Source: JBGSIZ01 sp041742255
GTDB lineage: Bacteria; Pseudomonadota; Alphaproteobacteria; Rhodobacterales; Rhodobacteraceae
DNA: 13,464 nucleotides
Assembly: GCA_041742255.1 (NCBI GenBank)
Contig: JBGSIZ010000291.1
Coordinates: 1 to 13,464 of the forward strand
Direction: 5' to 3'
Shown here: piece by piece, positions 1 through 6,794 of the stretch
Position numbering within the stretch: position 1 is the stretch's first letter
Layout: each line of letters opens with the position of its first letter
Notes under the pieces: generated by a model
What the model was told of the DNA's origin: nothing
The model's input: only the letters and a program-made list of their open reading frames with translations
Database searches by the model: none
Position numbers and translations under genes: made by a program

Positions 1-165
1 GTCGTGCAGTCATTCGTGCCCACAGCCCCCGCGCGACAGGACAAACCGGGCACCGCCCTCATGCCGGGGATCAGCCCGGCGGAACGGTTGCTTAAACCCT
101 ATGGCATCGAAATGCTGCCGCCCAGGACCACGGAATCGCCAGAAACCCCCGACACCTCACTTTAG
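1..165 (+). CDS. C-terminal fragment of an unidentified protein (5' truncated by window edge)
   Basis: Frame 1 is open from the first base to a TAG at 163-165, giving 54 residues that begin VVQSFVPTAP and end ESPETPDTSL. The tail is rich in proline and threonine and contains GISPAERLLKPYGIEMLPP, which suggests a short structured piece followed by a disordered C-terminus. I do not recognise the family. The gene runs the same way as accB but is separated from it by 116 bp that hold a plausible promoter, so it need not be co-transcribed. A 3-dehydroquinate dehydratase gene (aroQ) often precedes accB in related genomes, but this tail does not resemble AroQ. The frame could be spurious, but codon third positions are mostly G or C, as in the neighbouring genes. 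Confidence 0.55.
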   Translation, partial: VVQSFVPTAPARQDKPGTALMPGISPAERLLKPYGIEMLPPRTTESPETPDTSL

Positions 166-178
166 GGCAACCTCCGGC

Positions 179-207
179 TTTCCACCCTCACGGGCTTGGC
201 GTATAAC
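179..207 (+). promoter_or_regulatory. Putative sigma70-type promoter for accB-accC-aat
   Basis: A -35-like TTTCCA (179-184; four of six matches to TTGACA) is followed after 17 bp by a -10-like TATAAC (202-207; five of six matches to TATAAT). Transcription would start near 214, leaving a leader of about 68 nt before the accB ATG. It is the best promoter-like match I found in the gap at 166-281. I see no terminator for the preceding gene there. Confidence 0.4.
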
Positions 208-281
208 GCGGGAACCAAATCGTGCCGCCTGACGTGGGGCATGGGTGACTTGGGCAAACAACATGACGGGCCGGGAACAGT

Positions 282-752
282 ATGACCAACAAGAACAGCC
301 ACGACAGCGACGTGAGTTTCATCAAGGCGCTGGCCGAACTGCTGCAAGAAAATGACCTGACAGAACTGCAGGTCAAACGGGATTATGGCGAAAACGACAG
401 CCTGAACGTCCGGGTCAGCCGACACAAACATGTGGTGCAGCAAATGGCGGCCCCGGCTGCCGTCGCGGCCCCTGCGGCGCCGATGGCCATTGCAGCCCCC
501 GCCGATCCGGGCACGCATCCGGGTGCGGTCACCTCGCCCATGGTGGGCACGGTCTATCTCTCGGCGGAACCGGGTGCGGCGGCGTTCGTCTCCGAAGGCC
601 AGATGGTCAAAGAAGGGGACACCCTCCTCATCATCGAAGCGATGAAAACCATGAACCAGATACCGGCGCCCCGGTCGGGCAAACTGACCCGGCTTCTGGT
701 GGATGACGGGTCGCCGGTCGAATACGGTGCGCCGCTCTGCATCATCGAATAA
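282..752 (+). CDS. accB: Acetyl-CoA carboxylase biotin carboxyl carrier protein (BCCP)
   Basis: This 156-residue protein carries the biotin on which AccC makes carboxybiotin, which then passes CO2 to acetyl-CoA in the first step of fatty acid synthesis. Residues 11-50 form the N-terminal domain (FIKALAELLQENDLTELQV). Residues 55-80 are an Ala/Pro-rich mobile linker. Residues 83-156 are the biotinyl domain, with the motif EAMKTMNQI, in which K122 is the expected biotinylated lysine. Length and architecture match bacterial BCCP. The ATG at 282 gives the canonical N-terminus, although the upstream Shine-Dalgarno is weak (GGGAAC region). accC follows after 10 bp, the usual accBC operon. Confidence 0.97.
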   Translation: MTNKNSHDSDVSFIKALAELLQENDLTELQVKRDYGENDSLNVRVSRHKHVVQQMAAPAAVAAPAAPMAIAAPADPGTHPGAVTSPMVGTVYLSAEPGAAAFVSEGQMVKEGDTLLIIEAMKTMNQIPAPRSGKLTRLLVDDGSPVEYGAPLCIIE

Positions 753-762
753 GGATCTGATG

Positions 763-2109
763 ATGTTCGATAAAATCCTGATTGCCAACCGTGGGGAAAT
801 TGCCTTGCGGGTTGTGCGGGCCTGCCGCGAAATGGGCATTGCATCGGTCGCGGTGCATTCCACGGCGGACGCCGACGCGATGCATGTGCGCATGGCGGAC
901 GAGGCCGTATGTATCGGCCCCAACGCGTCTGCCCAAAGCTACCTCAGCTTTCCGGCGATCATCTCAGCCTGTGAAATCACGGGCGCGCAGGCGATCCATC
1001 CGGGCTATGGCTTCCTGTCGGAAAACGCGGCCTTTGTGCAGGTGGTCGAGGATCACGGCCTGACTTTCATCGGTCCCTCTGCCGAACACATCCGGATCAT
1101 GGGCGACAAGATCACGGCCAAGGAAACCGCGAAATCGCTGGGCATCCCGGTCGTGCCCGGTTCTGACGGTGGCGTGGCGACGGTGGCGGATGCCAAACGG
1201 GTCGCCGCCGACATCGGCTATCCGGTCATCATCAAGGCGACAGCAGGCGGCGGCGGGCGCGGCATGAAAGTGGCCAAAGACGAAAAATCGCTCGAAACCG
1301 CCTTCCTGACCGCGCGCAGCGAATCCAAGGCGGCGTTCGGCAATGACGAGGTCTATATTGAAAAATACCTGACCACGCCGCGCCACATCGAAATTCAGGT
1401 GTTCGGCGATGGCAAGGGCAAGGCGGTGCATCTGGGCGAACGGGATTGTTCGCTGCAACGGCGGCACCAGAAAGTCTTGGAAGAGGCCCCCGGTCCCTCC
1501 ATTACCCCCGCCGAACGCGCCAAAATCGGCAAGGTCTGCGCCGATGCGGTTGCCAAAATCGGCTACCGGGGGGCGGGCACCATCGAGTTCCTGTATGAAA
1601 ACGGGGAATTCTATTTCATCGAAATGAATACCCGCCTGCAGGTCGAACATCCCGTCACCGAGGCGATCTTTGGCCAAGACCTGGTGCGCGAACAAATCCG
1701 GGTGGCCGCAGGCCTGCCGATGTCGTTCACGCAGGACGATCTGCGGATCAACGGCCACGCGATCGAAGTGCGGATCAACGCGGAAAAACTGCCCAACTTC
1801 AACCCCTGCCCCGGCAAGATCACCCAGTATCACGCGCCGGGCGGGCTTGGGGTGCGGATGGATTCGGCGCTGTTTGACGGCTACAAAATCCCGCCCTACT
1901 ACGACAGCCTGATCGGCAAACTCATCGTCCACGGTCGCGACCGACCCGAGGCTTTGGCGCGGCTTGCCCGCGCGCTGGGCGAACTGGTTGTCGACGGGGT
2001 CGATACCACGATCCCGCTATTCCACGCGCTGCTGGCCGAACCTGACATTCAATCGGGCACCTACAACATCCACTGGCTGGAACACTGGCTGGAGACGCAC
2101 CTCCAATAA
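763..2109 (+). CDS. accC: Acetyl-CoA carboxylase, biotin carboxylase subunit
   Basis: This 448-residue ATP-grasp enzyme carboxylates the biotin of BCCP using bicarbonate and ATP. The N-terminus MFDKILIANRGEIALRV is typical. Visible active-site elements are K116, K158, the glycine-rich loop AGGGGRGM (161-168), E200-K201, H208, the H235/K237 region, Mg-binding E275 and E287, N289 and R291 (EMNTRLQVEHPVTE) and R337. Each lies one position before the E. coli AccC residue, and the overall length is also nearly identical (449 aa). Two in-frame ATGs are adjacent (760 and 763). I chose 763 because AAGGA at 751-755 is then 7 nt upstream. Frame extension back to 703 would only overlap accB and is unlikely. 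It is an operon partner of accB and aat. Confidence 0.97.
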   Translation: MFDKILIANRGEIALRVVRACREMGIASVAVHSTADADAMHVRMADEAVCIGPNASAQSYLSFPAIISACEITGAQAIHPGYGFLSENAAFVQVVEDHGLTFIGPSAEHIRIMGDKITAKETAKSLGIPVVPGSDGGVATVADAKRVAADIGYPVIIKATAGGGGRGMKVAKDEKSLETAFLTARSESKAAFGNDEVYIEKYLTTPRHIEIQVFGDGKGKAVHLGERDCSLQRRHQKVLEEAPGPSITPAERAKIGKVCADAVAKIGYRGAGTIEFLYENGEFYFIEMNTRLQVEHPVTEAIFGQDLVREQIRVAAGLPMSFTQDDLRINGHAIEVRINAEKLPNFNPCPGKITQYHAPGGLGVRMDSALFDGYKIPPYYDSLIGKLIVHGRDRPEALARLARALGELVVDGVDTTIPLFHALLAEPDIQSGTYNIHWLEHWLETHLQ

Positions 2110-2124
2110 GGCACCCCTTGGGCC

Positions 2125-2778
2125 ATGAAAGACGACGCCGCCCCACTGACGCCGGATGTGCTGTTGCATGCCTACCGGATCGGGCTGTTTCCCATGGCGG
2201 AAACGCGGGACGATCTGTCGATCTTCTGGGTAGACCCGAAACGGCGGGGCATCCTTCCACTGGATGGCTTTCACATCTCGCGCAGCCTTGCGCGACGGAT
2301 GCGGCGGGGGGGCTTTCACGTCACCTTTGACACGAACTTTGACGCGGTCATGGCGGCTTGCGCGGACCGTCGGGAAACGTGGATCAATGCCACTATCCTG
2401 CACCTTTACGGGCAGCTTCACCACATGGGGCATGGCCACTCGGTCGAGGTCTGGGATGACAACGGCACGCTCATCGGGGGCAGCTACGGGCTGGCGATCG
2501 GCGGGGCATTTTTCGGGGAAAGCATGTTCAGCCGGGCACCGAATGGCTCAAAACTTGCGCTCGCGTGGCTGGTGGATCGCTTGCAGCTCTGTGGCTTCAC
2601 GCTTTTTGACACGCAATTCCTGACGCCGCATCTTGCCAGCCTCGGGGGGGTCGAACTGCCTCGCGCACAGTATCACGCACGCCTGCAACAGGCGTTGTTG
2701 CGGCCCGCGACCTTTGTCGCATCGGGGCCAATGGCCCCCGCTCAGGACGTGATACAGCGCAGCACCCAGACGTCATAA
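2125..2778 (+). CDS. aat: Leucyl/phenylalanyl-tRNA-protein transferase
   Basis: This cytosolic enzyme transfers Leu or Phe from aminoacyl-tRNA to the N-terminus of proteins that start with Arg or Lys (sometimes Met), creating a degron of the N-end rule pathway. The 217-residue protein shows the family landmarks: YRIGLFPMAE near 17-26, W35 in FWVDPKRRG, HISRSL (50-55), W86 in ETWIN, the GGSYGLAIGGAFFGESMFS core (118-136) with E132, and FDTQFLTPHLASLGG (161-175) with Q164. It starts 15 bp after accC and lies in the same transcript. The last residues (AQDVIQRSTQTS) extend over the antisense end of the DUF2155 gene by 37 bp. Confidence 0.96.
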   Translation: MKDDAAPLTPDVLLHAYRIGLFPMAETRDDLSIFWVDPKRRGILPLDGFHISRSLARRMRRGGFHVTFDTNFDAVMAACADRRETWINATILHLYGQLHHMGHGHSVEVWDDNGTLIGGSYGLAIGGAFFGESMFSRAPNGSKLALAWLVDRLQLCGFTLFDTQFLTPHLASLGGVELPRAQYHARLQQALLRPATFVASGPMAPAQDVIQRSTQTS

Positions 2779-3095
2779 CGCGGATGCTCCATCGCGTTGA
2801 TGGCGGGGGCCTGCGCGATCATCCACCCGCGAAATACCGGGTCCGGGGCGTTCTGGTAATACACAGCCAACGCGCCAAAGGCATTTCCAGATGGGTTATC
2901 AATAGGATATCGACAATCGTCGAGCGTGACACTCAGATGCCCCACCTTGGCAGTCTCGCCCGTGGCCAGCGTCAGGTCGGTAACACTCCCGGTGATCTTG
3001 TCCAGAACGCGCAATTCACCGGCGGGCGCGCTGGCCACATCCTGGGCGGTCACCGGCCCGGCCATGAGGGCACACAACAGCGCCTGCCGTATCAT
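2742..3095 (-). CDS. DUF2155 family periplasmic protein
   Basis: The protein has 117 residues with a cleavable-looking signal peptide (MIRQALLCALMAGPVTA followed by QD), so it is probably periplasmic. The mature part has the DUF2155 pattern: an ELRVLDKITG strand, the LSVTLDDCRYP segment, NAFGALAVYY, FRGWMIAQAPAINAMEHPRYDVWVLRC. Two cysteines (in DDCRYP and WVLRC) could pair as a disulfide. The biochemical function of this family is not known to me. Its ATG overlaps the TGA of the upstream MlaD-like gene (ATGA), implying translational coupling. Its end runs convergently into aat. The family assignment is from sequence pattern alone. Confidence 0.85.
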   Translation of the reverse strand: MIRQALLCALMAGPVTAQDVASAPAGELRVLDKITGSVTDLTLATGETAKVGHLSVTLDDCRYPIDNPSGNAFGALAVYYQNAPDPVFRGWMIAQAPAINAMEHPRYDVWVLRCITS

Positions 3096-3562
3096 TGACC
3101 GCCCTCAGCCGCAGCGTCGCCACCACCGGCGAACTTCAACAACAACGACACGACACTGACCGACCCTTGGGTGTCGAAAAACGCGTCGCCCGCGGCCAGC
3201 GTGTCAAACGACCCACCCGGCATGATTTCCACGAAATTCCCCCCCAACAACCCTTCTGACGCGATCACAGCGGTCGAATCGGCGGGAACCTGAATGTCAG
3301 GCTGGACGGTTAAAACGGTTTCGGCGCGGAATGTGGCAGGGTCGAGCATCATGCCCGTCACCGTGCCAACCTTGACGCCCGCCAACCGGATATCGGTGCC
3401 AACGGCAATCCCTTCCGCAGATCGGAAACTGGCGCGCAGGTCATAGGCGCCGTTTGCGGCCCCCGCCCCGAACCCGGTGCTTTGGCTGGCAAACACCAGA
3501 AACCCGACCGCTGCGGCCAGAACGGCGGCACCCATCATCACTTCTGCCGGATTTTCCTTCAT
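3092..3562 (-). CDS. MlaD family outer-membrane lipid asymmetry protein (MCE domain)
   Basis: This 156-residue inner-membrane-anchored protein with one MCE domain is expected to act in phospholipid transport between the membranes. Residues 8-26 are a hydrophobic anchor (MMGAAVLAAAVGFLVFA). The MCE/MlaD domain covers about 40-118, with FRSAEGIAVGTDIRLAGVKVG and the conserved ASEGLLGGNFVEI segment. The C-terminal 40 residues include a hydrophobic VSVVSLLLKF helix and a Gly/Glu tail, as in MlaD. A strong Shine-Dalgarno (AAGGAGGG) precedes the ATG. No mlaE (permease) or mlaF (ATPase) gene lies beside it, so it is either served by components encoded elsewhere or works differently. It sits between the NDUFA12-like and DUF2155 genes. 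Confidence 0.9.
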   Translation of the reverse strand: MKENPAEVMMGAAVLAAAVGFLVFASQSTGFGAGAANGAYDLRASFRSAEGIAVGTDIRLAGVKVGTVTGMMLDPATFRAETVLTVQPDIQVPADSTAVIASEGLLGGNFVEIMPGGSFDTLAAGDAFFDTQGSVSVVSLLLKFAGGGDAAAEGGQ

Positions 3563-3583
3563 CGGGGTCCCTCCTTGGCCTCC

Positions 3584-3967
3584 CTATTCGGGGGTCCAGG
3601 CGTCATAATCCTTGCGAGCGACAGGGTCCGCACGGCGGATCGACCCCGCGGGCGCATAGGCGGCGGCGGTGCCGGTCAGATTTTCCTGATGCGGCTTTTC
3701 CCAGGCCTTGTGGGGCAGCGGGGCATCGGTCGGCGGGGTATCCCATGTCTTGTGCAGCCAGCCGTGCCAGTCGGGGGACACCTTGGAGCCCTCGATCTCG
3801 CCATTGTAAATCACCCAGCGGCGGGTATCGGTCGCGGTGCGGTAATACACATTGCCGGCGTCATCCTCGCCCACCCGGACGCCACGGCGCAGGGTGAACA
3901 ACTGTGTGCCGATGGTCTGGCCATCCCACCATGTGAACAGGCGCTTGATCGTGGACAAAACGCCCAT
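3584..3967 (-). CDS. NDUFA12 / B17.2-like accessory subunit of NADH:ubiquinone oxidoreductase (complex I)
   Basis: This 127-residue protein resembles the 17.2-kDa accessory subunit of mitochondrial complex I, which alphaproteobacteria encode apart from the nuo operon. Recognisable features are the N-terminal LFTWWDGQTIGTQLFTLRRG, then VGEDDAGNVYYR, the RRWVIYNGEIEGSKVSPDWHGWLHK core (residues about 49-73) and PHKAWEKPHQENLTGT before the acidic end DAWTPE. It has no signal peptide and is expected to sit on the cytosolic side of the complex. A clear GAAGGAGAG precedes the ATG. It is the first gene of a leftward run with the MlaD-like gene (21 bp downstream) and the DUF2155 gene. Confidence 0.93.
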   Translation of the reverse strand: MGVLSTIKRLFTWWDGQTIGTQLFTLRRGVRVGEDDAGNVYYRTATDTRRWVIYNGEIEGSKVSPDWHGWLHKTWDTPPTDAPLPHKAWEKPHQENLTGTAAAYAPAGSIRRADPVARKDYDAWTPE

Positions 3968-3996
3968 GGGACTCTCCTTCGTTTATGGGCCTGTCA

Positions 3997-4009
3997 TGCC
4001 TCAAAGGCA
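3997..4009. repeat. Short inverted repeat between GNAT and NDUFA12-like genes
   Basis: TGCCT-CAA-AGGCA forms a perfect 5-bp stem with a 3-nt loop within the 61-bp gap, and flanking GCCTG / CAGGC could offer an alternative pairing. There is no U-tract on either side, so it is a poor intrinsic terminator. It may be a weak structured leader of the NDUFA12-like transcript or chance. Confidence 0.25.
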
Positions 4010-4028
4010 GGCAAAGGTCCAGTGCTGG

Positions 4029-4472
4029 CTACAGCGGCAAGTCATAGGTAACCCACGGGGTGGCATGGGCCAAACGGTCATAAACGGCGCGGGCGCGGGC
4101 ATTGTCGGCGGCCGTGATCCACCGGACCACGGTCCACCCCTGGGCGCGGCCCACATCGGCCACCCCGGCGATCAAGGCATCGGCGGCACCCGTGCCACGG
4201 GCCTGCGGGGCCACAAACAAATCATCCAGATAGCCACCCCGGCTCGCGGCCAACGGGCGGGCAAACTCGCGGAAATGGGCGATCCCAACCACCCGGTCTT
4301 CGACCACGGCGACCAGCCCTGCATGGCTCTCAACTGGGTCATGCAACCACCCCCAAACGCGGTCACGCATGTCCTCGGTCTGATCCACGCCGTAAAATGC
4401 GGCATAGGCGGCGTATAAATCGCCCCATACGGCGCGATCCTGCAGGGCAACCGGGCGCACAAACACACTCAC
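4029..4472 (-). CDS. GNAT family N-acetyltransferase
   Basis: This 147-residue acetyltransferase uses acetyl-CoA; its substrate cannot be told from sequence. It begins SVFVRPVALQDRAVWGDLYAAY, and the acetyl-CoA binding motif A is visible as YLDDLFVAPQARGTGAADALIAG, with the Q-x-x-G-x-G/A phosphate loop. The later WITAADNARARAVYDRL segment is the usual motif B. I start it at GTG 4472-4470 because this codon overlaps the TGA stop of the ridA-like gene (GTGA), a common coupling arrangement. The longer TTG start at 4490 would overlap more and has no better ribosome site. It probably shares a transcript with the ridA-like gene. Confidence 0.88.
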   Translation of the reverse strand: MSVFVRPVALQDRAVWGDLYAAYAAFYGVDQTEDMRDRVWGWLHDPVESHAGLVAVVEDRVVGIAHFREFARPLAASRGGYLDDLFVAPQARGTGAADALIAGVADVGRAQGWTVVRWITAADNARARAVYDRLAHATPWVTYDLPL

Positions 4473-4861
4473 GGGCGGACACCGGGGCAATAGGCGGTCA
4501 CTTCAATCTCGATCTTCATTTCGGGTTCCTGCAACCCGGCCACGATCATCGTGGCGGCGGGGCGGACATCGGCAAACACGGCAGACGTGACGGGCCAACA
4601 GGCGGGCCACAACGCCTTGTCCGGCAAAATATAGGTGACGCGCACCACATCAGCCATCGACGCACCCGCCTGCTCCAACGCGCGGGCAATCGTGGCGAGC
4701 GCGTTGCGGCATTGATCGGCGACATCCGGCGGCATGGTCATCGTGGCATAATCATACCCCGTGGTGCCCGCAACAAACACCCACCCATCCACGGCGACCG
4801 CGCGGGAATACCCAATCGCCGCCTCAAACGGCGACCCAGTCGAAATCAACTTGCGTGGCAT
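4469..4861 (-). CDS. RidA (YjgF/YER057c/UK114) family protein
   Basis: This 130-residue member of the Rid family typically forms a trimer that hydrolyses reactive enamine/imine intermediates from PLP enzymes. It starts MPRKLISTGSPFE and carries WVFVAGTTGYDY (27-38), the helix DQCRNALATIARALEQAG, DVVRVTYIL, then R100 in DVRPAATMIV, which aligns with the substrate-binding arginine of RidA, and the closing strand KIEIEVTAY. I start it at ATG 4861-4859 because AAAGGGG lies about 7 nt upstream and the N-terminus then fits the family; a TTG at 4924 would add 21 unrelated residues. It is divergent from the cupin gene (77-bp gap) and coupled to the GNAT gene. Confidence 0.92.
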   Translation of the reverse strand: MPRKLISTGSPFEAAIGYSRAVAVDGWVFVAGTTGYDYATMTMPPDVADQCRNALATIARALEQAGASMADVVRVTYILPDKALWPACWPVTSAVFADVRPAATMIVAGLQEPEMKIEIEVTAYCPGVRP

Positions 4862-4885
4862 GACGGCCCCTTTCACGATGGGCAC

Positions 4886-4914
4886 AGTTAATCGCGGCAC
4901 TCGCCCAAGGGCAA
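4886..4914 (-). promoter_or_regulatory. Possible promoter for ridA-GNAT
   Basis: On the minus strand, TTGCCC (complement of 4909-4914) lies 17 bp from TTAACT (complement of 4886-4891), placing a start about 20 nt before the ridA-like ATG. Matches are four of six and three of six, so this is a weak candidate in the 77-bp divergent gap. Confidence 0.22.
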
Positions 4915-4938
4915 GGTGCGCCAACCACAGGAGCCACC

Positions 4939-5346
4939 ATGATCCACCACCCCAAAGGCAGCCGCCCCGACAGCATCGGACCCGCAGACTGGTTCACGGG
5001 CGCGGTCACCATGACCCCGATCATCGAGGCCCCGTCCCCCGCGCGGGTCCGGGGCGCGCTGGTTCATTTTTCGGCGGGCGCACGCACGGCATGGCACACG
5101 CACCCTTTGGGGCAAACGATCCACATCGTGTCGGGCACCGGGCGGGCACAACGGGCCGGGGGGCCGGTCATCACACTGAACCCCGGCGACACGGTCTGGT
5201 TCGACCCCGGCGAACGGCACTGGCACGGGGCCAGCCCCAACAGCGAAATGGCGCACATCGCGGTGCAAGAGGCGCTAGACGGGCGGGCGGTCGATTGGGC
5301 GGAACAGGTCAGCGATGCGGATTACACCACGCCGCCATCCGCCTGA
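4939..5346 (+). CDS. Cupin domain protein (mandelonitrile-lyase-like / quercetinase-like small cupin)
   Basis: This 135-residue single-domain cupin has the metal-binding pattern clearly visible: H53, H55 and Q59 in WHTHPLGQT (cupin motif 1, with Gln where many have Glu), then GDTVWFDPGERHWHGA with H94 (motif 2). The N-terminal SDxFTG-like segment (DWFTGAVTMTPI) and AHIAVQE near the end resemble cupins annotated as carboxymuconolactone-decarboxylase-associated or (R)-mandelonitrile-lyase-like. Substrate is unknown. AGGAG at 4929-4933 sets the ATG at 4939. It is divergent from ridA-GNAT and convergent with clpX, sharing the hairpin at 5353-5374. Confidence 0.88.
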   Translation: MIHHPKGSRPDSIGPADWFTGAVTMTPIIEAPSPARVRGALVHFSAGARTAWHTHPLGQTIHIVSGTGRAQRAGGPVITLNPGDTVWFDPGERHWHGASPNSEMAHIAVQEALDGRAVDWAEQVSDADYTTPPSA

Positions 5347-5374
5347 ACGAAAACGGGCCCCGCAAGGGGCCCGT
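5345..5374 (-). terminator. Rho-independent terminator of clpX
   Basis: A perfect 9-bp GC-rich stem, ACGGGCCCC (5353-5361) with GGGGCCCGT (5366-5374), encloses a 4-nt loop. Read on the minus strand it is followed by TTTTC, so it should end the clpX transcript 23 bp after its stop. On the plus strand the trailing sequence is CAGTG with no U-run, so it would stop the cupin transcript only weakly. Confidence 0.85.
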
Positions 5375-5396
5375 CAGTGTCACATCGGCAATCTGA

Positions 5397-6665
5397 TCAC
5401 CCGGCAGAGGCGGCGCTGACCTTCTTGGCATCGTCCTGATAGATCATCAACGGGGATGCATTCGGCCCCACGGCTTCTTCGTTCACGACAACTTCGGTCA
5501 CTGTATCCAGCCCCGGCAGTTCAAACATGGTATCCAACAGGATATCTTCCATGATCGACCGCAAGCCACGGGCACCGGTTTTACGTTCGATGGCGCGCTT
5601 GGCAATAGCCTTCAACGCATCTTCGGTGAACGTCAGCTTGGTATCCTCGATCTCGAACAAGCGTTGATACTGCTTTACCAAGGCGTTCTTGGGCGCGGTC
5701 AGAATGGTGATCAACGCGGCCTCATCCAGATCGGTCAAGGTGGCCAACACGGGCAAACGGCCCACGAATTCGGGGATCAACCCGAACTTGAGCAGGTCCT
5801 CGGGCTCCAGTTCCTTGAACACCTCGCCCACACCGCGATCCTCGACGTCGCGCACATCGGCGTTGAACCCCATGGCGCTACCCTTGCCGCGCTGGCTGAT
5901 GATCTTGTCCAGACCAGCAAAGGCGCCGCCACAGATGAACAGGATATTGGTGGTATCGACCTGCAGGAATTCCTGCTGCGGATGCTTGCGGCCGCCTTGG
6001 GGGGGGACGCTGGCGACGGTGCCTTCCATGATCTTCAACAGGGCCTGCTGCACGCCTTCGCCTGATACATCGCGGGTGATCGACGGGTTGTCGGACTTGC
6101 GGGTAATCTTGTCGACCTCGTCAATATAGACGATGCCGCGCTGGGCACGTTCGACATTGTATTCGGACGCCTGCAACAGCTTGAGGATGATATTCTCGAC
6201 ATCTTCGCCGACATAGCCCGCTTCGGTCAGGGTGGTGGCATCGGCCATTGTAAACGGCACATCCAAAATCCGAGCGAGCGTCTGGGCCAACAACGTCTTG
6301 CCACAGCCGGTCGGACCAATCAGCAGGATATTGGACTTCGCCAACTCGATATCGGATTTCCCGGAATGATGCAGGCGCTTGTAATGGTTGTGCACGGCCA
6401 CGGACAACACCCGCTTGGCGTGTTCCTGCCCGATGACATAATCATCCAGAACGGCACAAATATCGCGCGGTGTGGGCACGCCTTCGGTGGCCTTCAGACC
6501 GGCCGATTTGGTTTCTTCACGGATGATATCCATGCACAACTCAACGCATTCATCACAGATAAACACGGTCGGCCCTGCAATCAGCTTGCGCACCTCATGC
6601 TGACTCTTGCCGCAAAAGCTGCAGTAGAGGGTGTTCTTGCTGTCGGTGCCAGACGTAGTCGCCAT
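5397..6665 (-). CDS. clpX: ATP-dependent Clp protease ATP-binding subunit ClpX
   Basis: This 422-residue AAA+ unfoldase recognises tagged substrates (for example ssrA), unfolds them and threads them into ClpP. It shows an N-terminal zinc-binding domain with C15, C18, C37 and C40, Walker A GPTGCGKT (117-124), pore loop GYVGED (150-155), Walker B IVYIDEVDK (179-187), the RKH loop (226-228), the ClpP-docking loop MGF (265-267; IGF in E. coli), LIPEFVGRLP (arginine-finger region, 297-305) and sensor-2 GARGLRS (364-370). I start at ATG 6665-6663 with AAGGGA upstream; the 31 extra in-frame residues before it do not look like ClpX. It follows clpP in the usual order and ends at a strong terminator. 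Confidence 0.98.
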   Translation of the reverse strand: MATTSGTDSKNTLYCSFCGKSQHEVRKLIAGPTVFICDECVELCMDIIREETKSAGLKATEGVPTPRDICAVLDDYVIGQEHAKRVLSVAVHNHYKRLHHSGKSDIELAKSNILLIGPTGCGKTLLAQTLARILDVPFTMADATTLTEAGYVGEDVENIILKLLQASEYNVERAQRGIVYIDEVDKITRKSDNPSITRDVSGEGVQQALLKIMEGTVASVPPQGGRKHPQQEFLQVDTTNILFICGGAFAGLDKIISQRGKGSAMGFNADVRDVEDRGVGEVFKELEPEDLLKFGLIPEFVGRLPVLATLTDLDEAALITILTAPKNALVKQYQRLFEIEDTKLTFTEDALKAIAKRAIERKTGARGLRSIMEDILLDTMFELPGLDTVTEVVVNEEAVGPNASPLMIYQDDAKKVSAASAG

Positions 6666-6703
6666 GTGCGATCCCTTCGGCGTGAGGTCCAGAAAATGCC
6701 CTG

Positions 6704-6740
6704 TCGGGCTGCCCGTTTGTGACACAGTAGGGCAGCCCGA
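6704..6740. repeat. Inverted repeat (11-bp stem) in the clpP-clpX spacer
   Basis: TCGGGCTGCCC (6704-6714) pairs perfectly with GGGCAGCCCGA (6730-6740) around a 15-nt loop that itself contains TGTG-A-CACA. On the minus strand it lies after clpP and 38 nt before the clpX ATG. There is no immediate U-run, so it may be a processing or attenuation structure rather than a full terminator. Flanking 10-bp direct repeats AAAATGCCCT lie at 6693-6702 and 6757-6766. Confidence 0.6.
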
Positions 6741-6752
6741 AAAGGTCCACAA
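6724..6752 (-). promoter_or_regulatory. Possible internal promoter for clpX
   Basis: On the minus strand TTGTGG (complement of 6747-6752) is 17 bp from TACTGT (complement of 6724-6729). It would start transcription about 50 nt before clpX, and its -10 falls in the loop of the inverted repeat. Only the TTG and the T-A-T frame of the -10 match, so support is modest. clpX in other alphaproteobacteria can have its own promoter. Confidence 0.25.
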
Positions 6753-6794
6753 CGCCAAAATGCCCTTCTGACGGTATGGGGGTTTGGGTCGGTT

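Noticed and set aside
162..923. 253-residue minus-strand open frame opposite accB
   Set aside because: Arg/His-rich shadow of accB and the start of accC, spanning the likely promoter.
964..1932. 322-residue minus-strand open frame inside accC
   Set aside because: Mirror frame of a fully conserved biotin carboxylase; no recognisable motif or ribosome site.
6666..6758. N-terminal extension of ClpX by 31 residues
   Set aside because: The added residues do not match the family, and a ribosome site precedes the internal ATG at 6665.
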